A stretch of DNA of 64,000 bases from Edaphochlamys debaryana (GCA_016858145.1 JAEHOE010000055.1:669277-733276), one strand, 5' to 3'; counted from the stretch's first letter, positions 22,701-34,858 are shown. The notes: generated from the letters alone by a model not told the origin. Program-made: numbers and translations.

Positions 22701-25700
22701 AATGGCGGCGTCGCCGCTGGGTCGAGAAGCCAAGGCGTGTGGCAGGTTGATGGCGAGGTTGGATGCGCTGCTGCAGGGGCTGAGGCGGTTGGGCGTGGAG
22801 GCGCCGCTGCCCAGGGGCGACATCTGCCCGGCACGGCTAGCGCGCCGGACCAGCGACGCCGGCAAGGAAGAGTGGACGGCAGGGTTTGCCGCCGCCGCGG
22901 CGGTGGGCGTGCCGCCGCCGCTGGCGCCCCCGCTGCCGCCGCCCGAGAGGCGGGCAGGCGCGGCGCGGGCTGAGCTGGCTCGCTGGACGGATGCGGAGGC
23001 CGCGCCGATGCTGCCGTTGGGCGGCGGGGCGGCTCCGAGGGCCGAGATCAGCATCGTCCGGTGGGCGGAGCTGTTGGAGAGCGGCGAGGGCCCGTGTGGG
23101 CCCAGCGGGTACCCCGACTGGCTGGATCCCGTGGGCGGGCCCATGGAGGCCCGCCGGCCGCGCCCCACGCGGCCGCCGGTCGGGGCCCCACTGGGCCCGG
23201 CCGCGTGCGTGGAGGATAGGTACCCCGGGCCCGTGGCGCGACTGCGCGCGTACGACGCGGGCCCAGGCGGGCCCCCCGCGGGCCCTGGGCCCGATGTGGA
23301 CCCGGCTGCGGACTCCGCATGGGCCTGGCTGGGCCCCTGCCCCGGCTCCAACCACGTGGCCGGCAGGGCGTGGGCCGAGCGGAAGCGGTGCCCCGCCAAC
23401 GACTCACGTGCTGCCGCCGCGGGGGGCATAGACGGGGCGGGCACGGACCCGCCGCCGCCCAGCCAGCCCCCCCGCGCTAAGAGCTGAGCCTCCGCTGTGT
23501 CAAGGTTGTGGCTATAATGTGGGTGGCTGTGCGTTTGCGCCGCGGCTCCGTCCGCGGCCCCGGGTGTGGCGGAGCCCGGGGGCGAGTCGGCGGCCGCCGA
23601 GGCTCCGGGCCCGGCCGGCATGGCGGGAAGGGGCATCTTGTGGCTCGAGGGCGCGCGCACGGCCAGAGGCGGCGGTCCTTGCTTGTTGGGGTCCGGGGGC
23701 GAGCTGGCAGGGGGACGGACGGGTTGGGCACGTCAAGGCCGGCAGAGACGGATGGTGCGAGGGCAAGGAAACTAACAAGGCCACAACTGCTCCGCCCAGC
23801 CGCGGCTAACCCCCGATCCCGGAATCGCACTCGCTTAGCTCACCTCGCCAAACGCACAGCGTCCTCTGGCCTCCGCCCTAGCGTCCAGGCTCGGCCCTGA
23901 CCCGACCCGCCGCCGCCGCTGGCCAGCGCCGCCGCCGCCGCCGCCTCGCTGCTCCGCGCCGCCGCCAGGGACGTCCCCGCTGACGTCATGACGCTAAGGC
24001 CGCTGGCGCCGCGGGCGGCGTGGTGGCCGTGCCCGGGCCCGTGGCCCAGGCCCGGGCCCAGCGGGGCCCCGTGCGGGCCCGTCTGGGCCCCGTGCAGGTG
24101 CGATCTGGACGAGGTCGCGGACCCGGGGGCCGATGACGAGTGCATGGCCTTTTCCGCGGCGGAGGACGCGTGCGGGTGGCCCGGGCTGGAGCCGCCGCCG
24201 CCGCCGCCGGCGGCGGCGGCGCCCGCCGCATGCCCCGCCGAGCCCGGCGGCGCCGCCAGGGTTATCGTGCTGCTGCCGCTGCTGACGTGGCGGTCCGTGG
24301 CGGACCCCACGCGGCTGGCGGGGGGGTGGTCGCCGACGGGCGAGCCAAGGTCCCCCGCTGCCCCGGCCGAGACGGAGGACACCACGGCCCCGGCAGAGTG
24401 GGCCGATGGGAGCTCCGAGATGCGGCGGGCGCGTGAGGCCAGGGCGGGGGGCCAGGGGAGGCCCGAGGAGCTGGTCTCGGGGGGCTCGATGCCCTAAAGG
24501 GGGGGGAGAGGGGCGGCATCAGTCTCCCTGGCATACGCGTGCAGCCCCCAAGGCCCCAACACGCGCATCAGTCGGAAGGCGAGGAGGGAGAGGTTCTGAC
24601 AAGGGACCCCGCTCCAAGTTCGCCCTCCGGGTTCTGCCATGCCCACCCCCACACTGACAGCAGCCCCCCCTCCCCCCTCCCTCCCCACAAGCCCCACCGC
24701 CATCCCCACCGCCCACCCCCTCCGCCCAACCCCCTCCGCCACCCCTCCCATTTGCCCCCACCTGCGCCGCCATTTGCTTGAGCGACTCCTGCCGCTCCGT
24801 GATGGCCAGGGAGTAGGCCATGGTGTCGGAGGCGCGGCGGGTGCGGACGGTCATGCCCAGGGGGCTGTCGGGGGGGAGGGGGGCGGTGATTTGAAGGGCT
24901 GCTCGTGTAAGCCGGGAACACCGCTGGCGCGGTGACTAGCCAAGGGGGGAGGTGGCGTGTGCCATACGGGCTGCGCGCGCACTCGACGAATGCCGGGTGT
25001 GGAGAAGAGCGGGAACACATCGCTTCGCCAGACGGTAGGGGGAAAAGACGTGGTTGGTGTGGGGTGTGGAGTGCATTCGTGCCTACCTCCGGGGGGAGTG
25101 GGGCGTGCCGCTGGCGGCCTCGCGCGGGCTCTGGTGGGGCGAGGAGCCGCTGCCTCGGGCGGCCGCCAGCAGCAGCGCCGGGGGCAGCGGGCCGGAGCCC
25201 GAGTGTATGGGGCCCGAGGAGGCGAGCGGAGAGGCGCGAGGGGAGGAGCTGTGGCCCCCCCCGCCGGGGCCGCCGCCGCCGCCACCGCCGCGGGCGCCTG
25301 CTGCCGCCAGGGCCGCGGCGCCGCCTGAGCCGTGGCCCCCGGTGCTGGGCGCCCCGTCAATGTCCACGTCACCGCCCTGATGCGGAAGGGAGGGGGGGAG
25401 GGAGGGAGGAGGGAGGGAGGGGCAAGGCTTGGTTTGGTGGTAGGCGGCAGCGGGCGAGGGCCAAGGGCAGAGACTTATGGCAGTGAGCAAACGCAGTGGG
25501 AGAGGGGGGGTCCTGTACGCAACTCAGCCCAGAGCCCGCCGCAGCCGTCCTAAGCCCCTCCTCAGTCCCCAGCCCGCCTTGCCTGGCGGTTAGAAAAGGA
25601 TCGGATCTGAGAGGGCGCCGCCACCATTCGCCCGCTGCCGCTCAGGCCACCCCACTGCGGCCCGCTGGTCAGCCCCGCGCCGCCGCCCGCCGCCGCCGCC

Positions 25701-26200
25701 GAGTGATGCATGTACCCGTACGGCGGTACGGCATTGCCGTACGAGGGGCCGCTTCCGCTGGGGCGCAGGTTGGAGGGCATGGAGCCGAGCGACCCTCGCG
25801 CTGAGGAGGCGCCCTGGGGTGGCGGGCGCGGGCGGGGTCCGGGACCAAAGGTCAGCAGCAATCCGGGACACACGTTGGAGGGCCCGGCCCCAATCTCGCC
25901 CCAAATCGTCCACACCGCCCCATCCCCTCTCGCCTCGGTCCGCACCAACCCCTGACCCCCCCTCCCCCCCCCACGCCCCCACACCTGCAGCATGGGCCCA
26001 CTCCCCGGGCCCCCCTCCAGTCCGTAGTGCGAGTGGTGCCCCCCGCCCGCGCCCATGACGGAGGACCGCACGGACGTGTGGGCGGACAGGTGGCCCCCGT
26101 TGGTGCCGTGCGTGGTGAGCAGCTCCCCGCTGGGGGCCGCCAGCTGCAGCTGCTTGGACCAGGAGGTGCGCATCTGGGCCTGGGTGGCGGTGGCAGCGGA
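18050..26200 (-). other. Low-complexity tail of the PH-kinase
   Basis: Exons 12-18 encode about 2,200 residues rich in Gly, Ala and Ser, with runs of up to ~17 Gly (near 22480-22530) and many Ala runs. A spaced basophilic motif recurs: RRASDT (exon 15), RRASSI, RRASST, RRSTTASNLR, RRVSTAANLR and RRSQTSSDLR (exon 18). A segment AQAAPLAQAAQANAAAQ occurs twice (about 19328-19395 and 19920-19985). A short helical stretch near the end (LIAEMQREVRALHGQL) could form a coiled coil. The rest is probably disordered. Confidence 0.75.
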
Positions 26201-29200
26201 CTGGGGGCGCAGGGGAAGAGGGGGGGAAGGGGAGGGGGGAGCGTGTGTGTTTTGTGACGCGTGGGGTCGGGCAGGAGGGCGGACCCTGCAGCCCCTCGCC
26301 TCACCCTGAACGCATTCCCCTGCGTCCTGCAGCATTTCCCCACCAGAGGTATCCACCCCCCCAGTCCCCCCAGTAGCCCCCGCCCCTCCTCCTGCACTGC
26401 CCCCTCCCCCTTCCCCAACCCCCCTCACCCTAAACGCCTTCCCCCGCGTCCTGCAGCAGCGCCGCCCCTACAACCCCCCACCCCCAGCCCCCCTCCACAC
26501 CCGACCCCCCCCTCACCCCCCCCTCACCCTGAAGGCCGCCACCGCGTCCTGCAGCAGCGCCTGGCTGAGGGCGTCCGGGCGCCGCAGCCAGGGGTGCGCC
26601 AGGGCCTCGGCGGCCGTGAGGCGCTGGGGGGGGGCCACCCGCAGCAGGTGGGACACCAGGTCGCGGGCGCCCTCGCTCACCTGTGGGGTTTGGGGGGGGT
26701 GGAGGAGGAGGTGAGGAGGAGGTGAGGGGGAGGTGAGGAGGCGGGGGTTGAGAACGGGTAGTAAGGTGGTACGTAAGGTACCCCCCGCCCCCTGAGCTCT
26801 GAGCGGACTGTGGTGAGAGCGCTGCCGCGCTCCGCACCTCCACGCGGCGGGGCCAAGTCCCAACAACCCCCCCTCCCCCACCCGCCCCCGCACCCACCAG
26901 CGCCCAACGCCGGCCGTGGAAGGCCCACTCCCCCGCCTTGACGCGGGTCAGCACCTGGTCCAGGGAGGGCGCCTGGAAGGGGGTCTGGGGGGTGGAGGGA
27001 GGGGGAAGGGGAGGCGGGAGCGCGTCAGGGAGGGGAGGCTCTCAACGACGGACGTGGCAGGTCAGTGGTCCGTCCCTCTCCCCCACGTGTGCTCCTCTGC
27101 CCCCCTCCCCCACGTGACCCCCTCACCCCCCCCCACCTGGCCGCTGAGCAGGAAGAACAGCACGCAGCCCACCGCCCACATGTCAACCTCGGGGCCGCAG
27201 CCGTGCTGGGGGAGAAGGGGGGGCAGGGGTGGAGATAGATAAGTTGTGGGGCAGGAGGACAGGTAGGTGAGTGCGGAACACGTGCTGTCCCCCTGTCGGG
27301 TCCGCTCCCCACACCTTGGCCGCCACCTCGGGCTCGTTGAGCAGCTCGGGCGCCACTCCTCCGTCCCCCCTACCCGCCTCCCCTCCCCCCTGCCCCTGTC
27401 AGGTCCTCCCCCCCCCCAAAGCCCACCTTGGCCGCCACCTCGGGCTCGTTGAGCAGCTCGGGCGCCACTCCTCCGTCCCCCCTACCCGCCTCCCCTCCCC
27501 CCTGCCCCTGTCAGGTCCTCCCCCCCCCCAAAGCCCACCTTGGCCGCCACCTCGGGCTCGTTGAGCAGCTCGGGCGCCACGAAGTCGGGGGTGCCCCCCG
27601 GGTCCGTGGGCGTGTAGAAGAAGGTGGCGAGGGAGAAGTCAATGAGCTTGATGGCGGAGTCATCGCGGCTGGGGGGGGGAGGGGAAGGGAGAGGGTTTGG
27701 GAGGAGGGAGGGGAAGGACTGGCCCCCGCAGTACCGCCTCTCGCCCTCTCTCGCTAGAGCCCCCACGCTACGCCCCCTCTGCCTCGAAGGCCCCGCCTCG
27801 GGAGGACCCCCACTTTCGTCCCCCCGCGGGATGCTAGCTCCCCCCCTTCGCCCCGTACTGCGCCCCCTCACCGCGTGGCGAACACGATGTTCTCCGGCTT
27901 TATGTCGGCGTGTACGATGGCGTTGTCGTGCAGGTGCTGTACGGCACTCAGCAGCTGCCGCGCCAGCCAGGCCACCTCGCGCTCGCAGTACGTGGCAGAG
28001 CCCGCCAGCCGCTCCACCAGCCCGCCGCCCTCGCACAGCTCTGTGTACGGCAGTGTACGGCAGATGCGGGGAGGTGCTCAGCCTCGCCCGCGGTGCATTG
28101 CCCGCCTGTCGCCTCCTCACCCAACCCCACCCCCTCACCTCAGCCTGCCCTCCCCATTCGCCTCCGCACTGTCCGCTGCCCATAGTCCCTCCACCCCATT
28201 CCCCACCCCCTTCTCCCCTCCACCCTTCCCCCACCCCTCTCCCCCCACCCCTCTCCCCCCTCGACCACCACGCCCCCCCCCCCCCCACCTGATATGAAGT
28301 ACATGCGCACGTGCGAGCGCAGCACCTGCCGCAGCCCCACGATGTGAGGGTGCGGCCCCACCGCCGCCCACACGGCCGCCTCCCTGGCCACCACGTCCCC
28401 GTACTCCTGGAACGCCTCCGCCTTGATCACCTGCGGATGGGGGGGAGAGATGGGGGGGCGGTGTCAACGGGAGAGGAGCTATACGGCTCAGGACCAAATC
28501 CCGCGCCCGCCGGCCCTCCACCCCACTTCGTCACCGCCCTCTCCAAGCAGCCGCACCTCCCTCCCCCAGTCCCCAGCTCCGCTGAACGTCCCGAACCCTC
28601 CCACGGGTCTCGCCTTCCCGGAACCCCACTCCGAACCCGCCTCCCTTGGCATTCGGCAGCACCCTCACCTTACCCATGACACACACGTGTCTGGGGCTGC
28701 CGCCTCGCAGGACCCCCCACCCCCCCCTGGCGCCCGAGCTCCCCGCGTCCTGACCCCCTCCCCCCCCACCCCTTCCCCCAAACGCCCCACCGCCTCGCAC
28801 GCCGCCGGGCTCCTCCCACATCCACCACCTCCCGACTCCCAAGCCCCGCCCGTCCCCCCTGCGCTTTCTGGCCCCAGACTCCCATGACCCCGCCTGAACC
28901 CTACCCCCCGCTTCACCCCACCACCACCGCTACAATGCCACCAGCGACCCCACGCCCCCAAGCCCCACCCCCAGCCCCACCTTGACCGCCACCGGCTCCC
29001 CCGTGCCGTGCATGCGGCCCCTCAGCACGCAGGCGAACAGCCCCGAGCCCAGCATGCTGCTCCAGTCCATCTGGGTCGGGGGGGGAGGTGAGGGGGGGTT
29101 GAGGGGGGGGGGGCAGGGGCAGGGGGGGCCGATGAGGCGGGGCGGGTAAGGGGCCAAGCAGGTCCAGGACCACGCAGCAAGGCCCTGACGGCTGAACCAC

Positions 29201-31421
29201 CCCTCGAGCCGTGTCCCGACCCCTGGCCCTCACGGCCACCCCACTCCGCTGCTCGCCTCGCCCTTGGGGCCTGGGCTTCAGACCGAGTCCCTTGCCTTTC
29301 CCCGTGCCTCCTCGCGACCTCCCAACCACTCTGCACCCCACCCTCGGCCCTGCCCCTGCCCCTGTCCCTAAACCCCCCTAATCACCTCGTCCCTTCACCC
29401 CCACCGCCGCGCCCGTGCCCTGCCTCGGCAACCCTCTACTCCCCACGACGCGCCCCCACCACCCCGTCCCCTGCAACCCCACCACCCCTACCCTGCACAC
29501 ACACACCCCGACGGCCCCCACCTCGCATATGTCCCCCAGCTGCAGCTCCCCTGGGGAGCTGGCCGGCGCCGGCCTCCGCGGCCGTGGGGGGCCTCGGGCC
29601 GCCGCCGCCAGCGCCGCTGCGTCCGAGGCCGCATCCAGGGATGCACGCCGCTGCGCCGCCTGGCGGGCCGCGGGGTTGGATCGAGAAAGATCCAGGGCCC
29701 AGGCCGCCAGTGCCGTACGGTCGTCCGAGTACAGGTCCTTGTGGGCCCCGTTGAGGCCCACCAGCCGGATGCCGTACATCGTGGCGCCATTGCGGTAGCG
29801 CTGGGAGGGGAGGGAAGGTGGGGGGAGCGGGGATAGGGGCACGGGGCACGGTCGGGGTGGGGCTGGGGCGTCCAGAAGGTGGCTGCGGTTCGCGCATCCT
29901 CCACCAAACAATGGTACCCGCACGTGACAGGGTAGCCCTGCCCCCAACACGTGTCACTGTAACAGCCCCATGGAGCCCGCGGGTTGTATGGGGCGGATGG
30001 GGCAGGCTTGCACTGCGTTCGCCCGCCCATCCTGCCCCACCAAGCTATGGCCGCCACCCTGCCCCCAACACGCCTCCCCACTGCACAAGCCCCATGGAGC
30101 CCGCTCCCTGGCAAACCGCCCTGGCCGTTGGGGCAGCTGCTGCGCCCCACGTCACTCCAACTCAGCCTCACGCGAGCCTAGACTGCCCCCTGTGTGCGCA
30201 CAGACACTGTGCAGCGACCAGGTCCTCAGTGGTCCCACGTGGCCCTTTGCCCGGCCCCTCGCCAGGCCCCCTTTCCACCAATACGCGTTGCGGTGCCCCA
30301 GCCCCTTGCAGCCCGCTCCCTGGCGGCTCTCCTGGGGGGGGCAGTCGCTGCGTGCCACATCACTCCAACCCCTCCTCAAGCGCAGCCGAGACACCTGACT
30401 ACGCCTGACCGACCTCTGCCCAGCCCCTCGGCGGCTCACCTGGGGGGGTAGCTGCTGCACCTCGTACACGGGGGTGGGCAGCACCGGCTCCCCCTCCTCC
30501 TTGATGACCTGACAGGGCAGGGGGGGAAGGGGGGAGGGAGGGAGGGTGTGCGTGGAGAAAGGCACGGGTGGCACCGACACGCCGGTGGCTCCCATGGCCA
30601 CGTGCGAGCTCGTACGTCGGCTTGCTCACGTGTCTTCATGTCAACACATATGTCATCACCAAAACACTATGACTTGCTGGTATTGCTCTTGCGCACTCTA
30701 CATTCGTGCGCTCCGTGCCACAGTTATCCCCTTGAGGCACCCCCATGGTCCTCGGGTACGGGTCCGCTATTCCTGGTGATGGCCGGCCATCTCCCTAGTC
30801 CCTACGGACCCCAGGCAGCCCCAGAGCCCGAAGCTGTACGGGCGATCCAGCCCGTCGTCAGCCCCAGACCTCACCGCCCACCACCCGCCCACACGCTACT
30901 CCGCTGCGCTACCTTGGGCGAGACTGCATAGACGAAGCCTCCCTCAGCCAGCTGGAACCAGCGCGACAGCCACGACTTGAACAGCCGAGACCGCTTCCAT
31001 AGGAAGCCATGCCGCACCGGGGTCAGAATCTGCACGGGGAAGGGCCGCGGCCGGAAGGGTTATCGGCAGGGGGGACGGGGTCCACGCCTCGTGGCCGGAG
31101 GTCCGGGCCTGAAGTCATGGCGTGTTCCTCCTTGAAGAGGCCTGCCCGGATGGTTATAGTCGCAGTCCCCGATCTATCAGCCGCTCCGAGGGCCCGGCAG
31201 TCAACGCTGGGTGGCCCTGGGCGCGTTACTGCATGTCTTGCGTCGCAGTGCAAAACGAGCCTTTGGGCTGAGGTGGAGCACCCCAGCTCCATGAATCATA
31301 GGTAAAGGAGAGAGCAGTCCAGCGGGCACAACGGCGCACTTACTTCCGGCTGCGATTGGAGGGCTCTGACGCTCGGCACCGGAGGGGCCACGACCAGAGA
31401 CTCCTGAGCCCCCTGACTCAT
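18050..31421 (-). CDS. PH-domain and CAMK-like protein kinase with giant low-complexity tail
   Basis: Eighteen exons, 2,687 residues, phases all close: 31421-31344, 31029-30913, 30508-30440, 29800-29522, 29070-28981, 28430-28289, 28040-27872, 27668-27539, 27205-27137, 26984-26898, 26680-26528, 26200-25985, 25813-25583, 25376-25087, 24864-24762, 24493-23844, 23511-22252, 21980-18050. Exon 1 starts MSQGAQESLVV and ends at a perfect GTAAGT donor. Order: N-terminal PH domain (about 34-130), Ser/Thr kinase (about 186-461), then a Gly/Ala/Ser tail. The PH domain suggests recruitment to phosphoinositide membranes, but no substrate can be named. Exon 13 appears to use a GC donor (25582). The exon 17 acceptor could also be 15 nt earlier (23526). 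The family call rests on kinase-domain shape; it is not a CDPK, since no EF hands are seen. Confidence 0.85.
26300..26463 (-). repeat. Two decayed copies of PH-kinase exon 11's 3' edge
   Basis: Segments at about 26300-26334 and 26423-26463 resemble the end of exon 11 and its GTGAGG donor (original about 26523-26565), with several substitutions each. Both lie in the following intron. Confidence 0.7.
26528..29070 (-). other. Kinase domain of the PH-kinase, HAD and DFS variants
   Basis: Exons 5-11. The Gly loop is LGSGLFACV, the ATP Lys is in EPVAVK (about 211), and the helix-C Glu is in VVAREAAVW (about 228). The catalytic loop reads HADIKPEN, so the usual Arg of HRD is Ala while the catalytic Asp, Lys and Asn remain. 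The metal motif reads DFS in place of DFG, followed by the activation segment and APE in VAPELL. Subdomain IX (DMWAVGCVLFFLLSG) and the C-lobe end (LAHPWL) fit the CAMK group. All residues needed for catalysis are present, so activity is likely but regulation may differ from RD kinases. Confidence 0.85.
27313..27536 (-). repeat. Two exact 112-bp tandem copies of PH-kinase exon 8's 3' edge
   Basis: Units 27313-27424 and 27425-27536 each contain 42 nt identical to the end of exon 8 (encoding APELLNEPEVAAK) together with its GT donor. They are followed by C/G-rich intron sequence, and the functional copy starts at 27537. The intron therefore holds three identical 5' splice sites. No usable acceptor precedes the two extra copies. 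Confidence 0.9.
29522..31029 (-). other. PH domain of the PH-kinase
   Basis: Exons 2-4 encode a pleckstrin-homology fold: a first strand GFLWKRSRLFKSW, then SRWFQL, middle strands around VQQLPPQRYRNGATMYGIRL, and a final helix with the conserved Trp in TALAAWALDLSRS. Basic residues in the first loop (K-R-S-R) are where phosphoinositide-binding PH domains contact lipid. After it comes a ~40-residue Ala/Arg/Pro linker. Confidence 0.75.
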
Positions 31422-32457
31422 TCTCTGCCGCGTTTCAGGGCGGCAGGTTGAGGGCGGGGCCGCCTAGTCCAGGAATCGAAGCATTTGCCAGCCGGGAGTC
31501 CCGACCACTGCAGAGCAGCCCACAACTCCACTCGTGTCACATACTACAGTCCAGGAGCAGGCTGGCGGTCCCGCCAGAGGTTGCGGCCACGCAGAGTTTT
31601 TTATGCCGTTGTCGTTTTGAAGGTGCTTAACATCACGTATAGCTAGTAGCATGTGTGCAAACAAACAAGCGAGGGGATTCATGATCAGTCTTCAGGCAAG
31701 TTTCCCACGGAGCATCCGGCCCGACCCTCTGGGGCTCGCAGTTCGTCCCCCGGCCATTCCCCAGCACGCTAGCCGCTCACCTTGACCCGTAGGTGAATAA
31801 GCTGCTCGTTCCGTCCGTCGCCAAAAGTTTCGTCGTGCCCATCCTGACGCACCCATCGGCCATGCCTGGTTCGCAAACTGTCCCTGCACCGTGCGATGGC
31901 GGGGCTGAACGGGAAAGACTGCAGCCAGCACAATGGTGGCGCCGATCGTATGAGGCCGCTTCACGCTTGACTAACACGAAATGACCTTCTCCATGCCCAC
32001 ATCTCGCGACCCAAACGTACTCAGGTCCCCGCTTCCGCAGCGGTGGTCCTTTCCCGCCCTTCCAACCGTGTACCTGGCTACCTGCGCCTACATACGCCAC
32101 CCACACCGCCTTACTTGCTGCGGGCCCCACCACCTTCGAGGCCACGACCAACAAGCCGGCCCACCGGCGTTAACCAGAACTTGTTGGGGCCGGGTGCCAT
32201 CTCTGCTTGTCTTTATATCTATGCGAATCACCCCTCCAGCAATACCGGTGCCTAACCTGTCCTGCCTAGCCAACCTGGGCCCTAACTCACACCCTGCCTG
32301 CCCGTGCCCTTGTCCTTCACAACCGCTGCCTCCCCAGCCCAAGCCACGGCAGCGCCCCGCAATCCTAAATAAGCGAAGCCGCCACAAAGCCCGGCCCGCA
32401 CCTTATTCCTACTTTCCTATTCCTCCTCCCCACCAGCACAGGACTCACCCCAGCCCC
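31422..32457. other. Intergenic: EAF 3' UTR and PH-kinase promoter
   Basis: Roughly 1 kb between two minus-strand genes, and less GC-rich than the rest of the window. It must contain the EAF 3' UTR and the PH-kinase promoter and 5' UTR. I see no coding sequence with splice support. Confidence 0.5.
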
Positions 32458-34858
32458 TCAGAAGTACTCTATCCCCAGCCCGTCCTCCTCCTCCGCCCCG
32501 TACCCGTACCCCTCGTCATCGTCCATCTGCTCCACCACCAGACGGGCCCGCGGCGGCGACGCCGGCGGCGGCTCCTCCTCCGCCTCCTCCTCCTCCTCCG
32601 CACCCTCCATGGTCGGCGTCAGCGCAGGCTCCAGCACCGGCACCGGCGCCGGCGGCGGCGTGGGGTCTGGCGCCGGCAGCGGAGGCGCAGCCGCCGCCGG
32701 CGCCGGAGCAGCCGCTGGCGGCGGCGCGGCCTCCGCAACGGCAGCGGCGGCGGCGGCGTCAGCGTCCGCGGCGGCGGCGGCGCCATCGTCGCCGTCGTCT
32801 CCGCCCTCCTCGAACTCCATCTCGAAGGCGTCCAGAAGGGCCTCGTCCACCTCCTCGTCCGCTGCCGCCGCCGCCGGCGCGGCCGCTGGCGGCGACGCCG
32901 CCCCAGCTCCCCCTGCGCTCGCCGCCGCCGCGCCCGCCGCCCGTGGCGGCGTGGCCTGGGCAGCTCCCCGCGGGGGCGTCGCTGCAGCGCCCTTCTGCCC
33001 CGGACCTGAGGTCTTACTAAGGCGGGAGGCCTTCTTGGAAGGCCCGCCGGCACCTGCCGCCGGGGCGGCGGCGCCCGCCGAGGAGCTGCTCCGCTGCCGC
33101 TTCTTCCCCGCCGCAGCCGCCGCGGCCGCCCCGCCGCCGCCGCCCCGACCCGTGCCCCCACCCGAGCCGCGCGCGCCGCCGGCCTTCCCCGCGCCCCCCG
33201 CCCCGCCACCCACGGATCGGTCGTGCGGCTGACCCGCCCCCGGCCCCGCCCCGGTGCCCGTCCGCTGGGGGCCGCCCAGTAAGTCGTCTGTGAGTGTGCC
33301 CACGCGGGGGGAGGCGGTGGAGCTGTCCGGACGCCGCTGGCCCAGTGTGCGTGTGGGCGAGGTGGAGGGCCCCCCTGACCCCGAGGTACCGGGGGAGAGG
33401 TCCAGCGCCTCGGGCTCCGTGGGGGCGCGGAAGGGCGCCGCGTCGCGGACGTGCCTGCGTGCGGGTCGGGGGCGGGTGTGTCGTTGGGGCGGCCAGGGAG
33501 GGAGGATGAGGCGGTGGGCAGGCGGCGGTGGCGGCGTCCCAAGGCAAGTGCCGCCCCGCACACGTATGCACACGTCTGCACACGGCGCTACCCACAAGGC
33601 AGCCCCTCTGCCGCTCTTCCCCGTCACCCTCACCCACGGCCCCACTAGCCACCCCAACCCCCCGCATCACACCCCCACCCCGACCCACTTCGTGTTGTAC
33701 TGCCCGCACATGGCCTCCAGCCGGAAGCTGCCGGTAGCTGGGTCGAACAGGGCCACGCAGTCCAGACCGCCGTCGCGGGACCCGGCGGGCTCATACTTGC
33801 CTGGGGGCAAAGGAAAGGGAAGGAAAGGACTGTTGGGGCCATGTCCCTTGGCCAAGAAAGCGGGGACACGAGGACCCGTGGGGCGCGGAGCGTGTGGGAC
33901 TGCAGTGGCGCGCGCAGAACCCAGATCCAGAGTAGGGCACGGCAGGCCATAGCCGTTGGAGCGAGGTCTGTCACACGATTGGACCCAGGCGCATGACGCA
34001 TGGCTGGAGCGGATGCCTCGCCGACCAACAGGGAGTCACGACGGGGGCGGCCCGGGCAGTCGCGACGCGCGGTTTGTGAGGGCGGGGCACACGGTGGGGC
34101 TCCTCCCATGACAGCCCATGCCCTGCCCCCACGCCTGCCCGTCCGCACGGCACGCGCCCAAGTAGCCACCCAGGCACGCAGCCACCCTCGAGCTCTGCTG
34201 TGGGCTGTGAGGGTCTGTCCGCCCCTGATTGCAGCTCGGCAGCCCCTATTCGTATCACAGGGGCTGAAGTAGCCGGGGGGCAGACACCCTCACCAAACAC
34301 CACAACCCCTGAATACGCACACTCCTGGGGAAGGCCTGAACCGAGCTCACCCGAGAGGAGCACGTCCCATTCGCACGTGGCCGAGTTGGCCAGGTACAGG
34401 TTCACCTGCAGTTGCGAACGGGCGGGAGCAAGTTGTTGCCAGGTGTGGGCAGGTGAGGGCCACTAGGGGGCTGGAGTGCGGGCGCGGGGTGAGGTGTGAG
34501 CTGGGGACCGCGGTGGGCACGGCCAGCCTGTGTGCAAGGCGAGTTATTCACCTTTCCTTCAAGCTACTGGTGAATACGTTAAGCGACGCGCTGGTTGGCC
34601 CTCGCAAAGGCGAGAGGCACTACTGTAGAAGCGACCGGTGGGCTCACCGCCCTGAACAGCGAGCCGCACGCTCACCCTGTTGTCTTTTCCGAGCAAGAGC
34701 ACGCCTGGTTGCTCCGTGTCCGCGCTCGCAGGGCGGAAATCGTAGCGCAGTGCCGCGAAGCTGACGTCCTGCTCCTCGCCAGCCTCTGGCACCATGCTAG
34801 GACCTAGCGCGACGGTATAAGCTATATCAGGAAGCGGTTGCGCTACCTGCGCGGCCAT
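32458..34858 (-). CDS. EAF: RNA polymerase II elongation factor EAF (ELL-associated factor)
   Basis: EAF binds ELL and stimulates Pol II elongation in the nucleus. Four exons: 34858-34676, 34405-34351, 33800-33689, 33454-32458; 448 residues with phases closing. The N-terminal ~117 residues form the EAF domain: FAALRYDFRPAS and LLLGKDNRVNLYL, then ALFDPATGSFRLEAM and a Lys before HVRD, in the same order as animal EAF1/2. The rest is disordered: a Ser/Pro region, a basic stretch (GKKRQRSSSS), Ala runs, an acidic block (DEEVDEALLDAFEMEFEEG) and an acidic C-terminus ending GLGIEYF. Acidic tails of this kind provide transactivation in animal EAFs; that role here is inferred. The gene is divergent from the ARMT1-like gene at 35442. 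Confidence 0.88.

Noticed and set aside
21724..23487. Long plus-strand open frame of 587 codons
   Set aside because: It is antisense to PH-kinase exons 17-18, crosses a real intron, and its translation is Pro/Ala/Arg-rich shadow sequence of GC-rich Gly/Ala codons.
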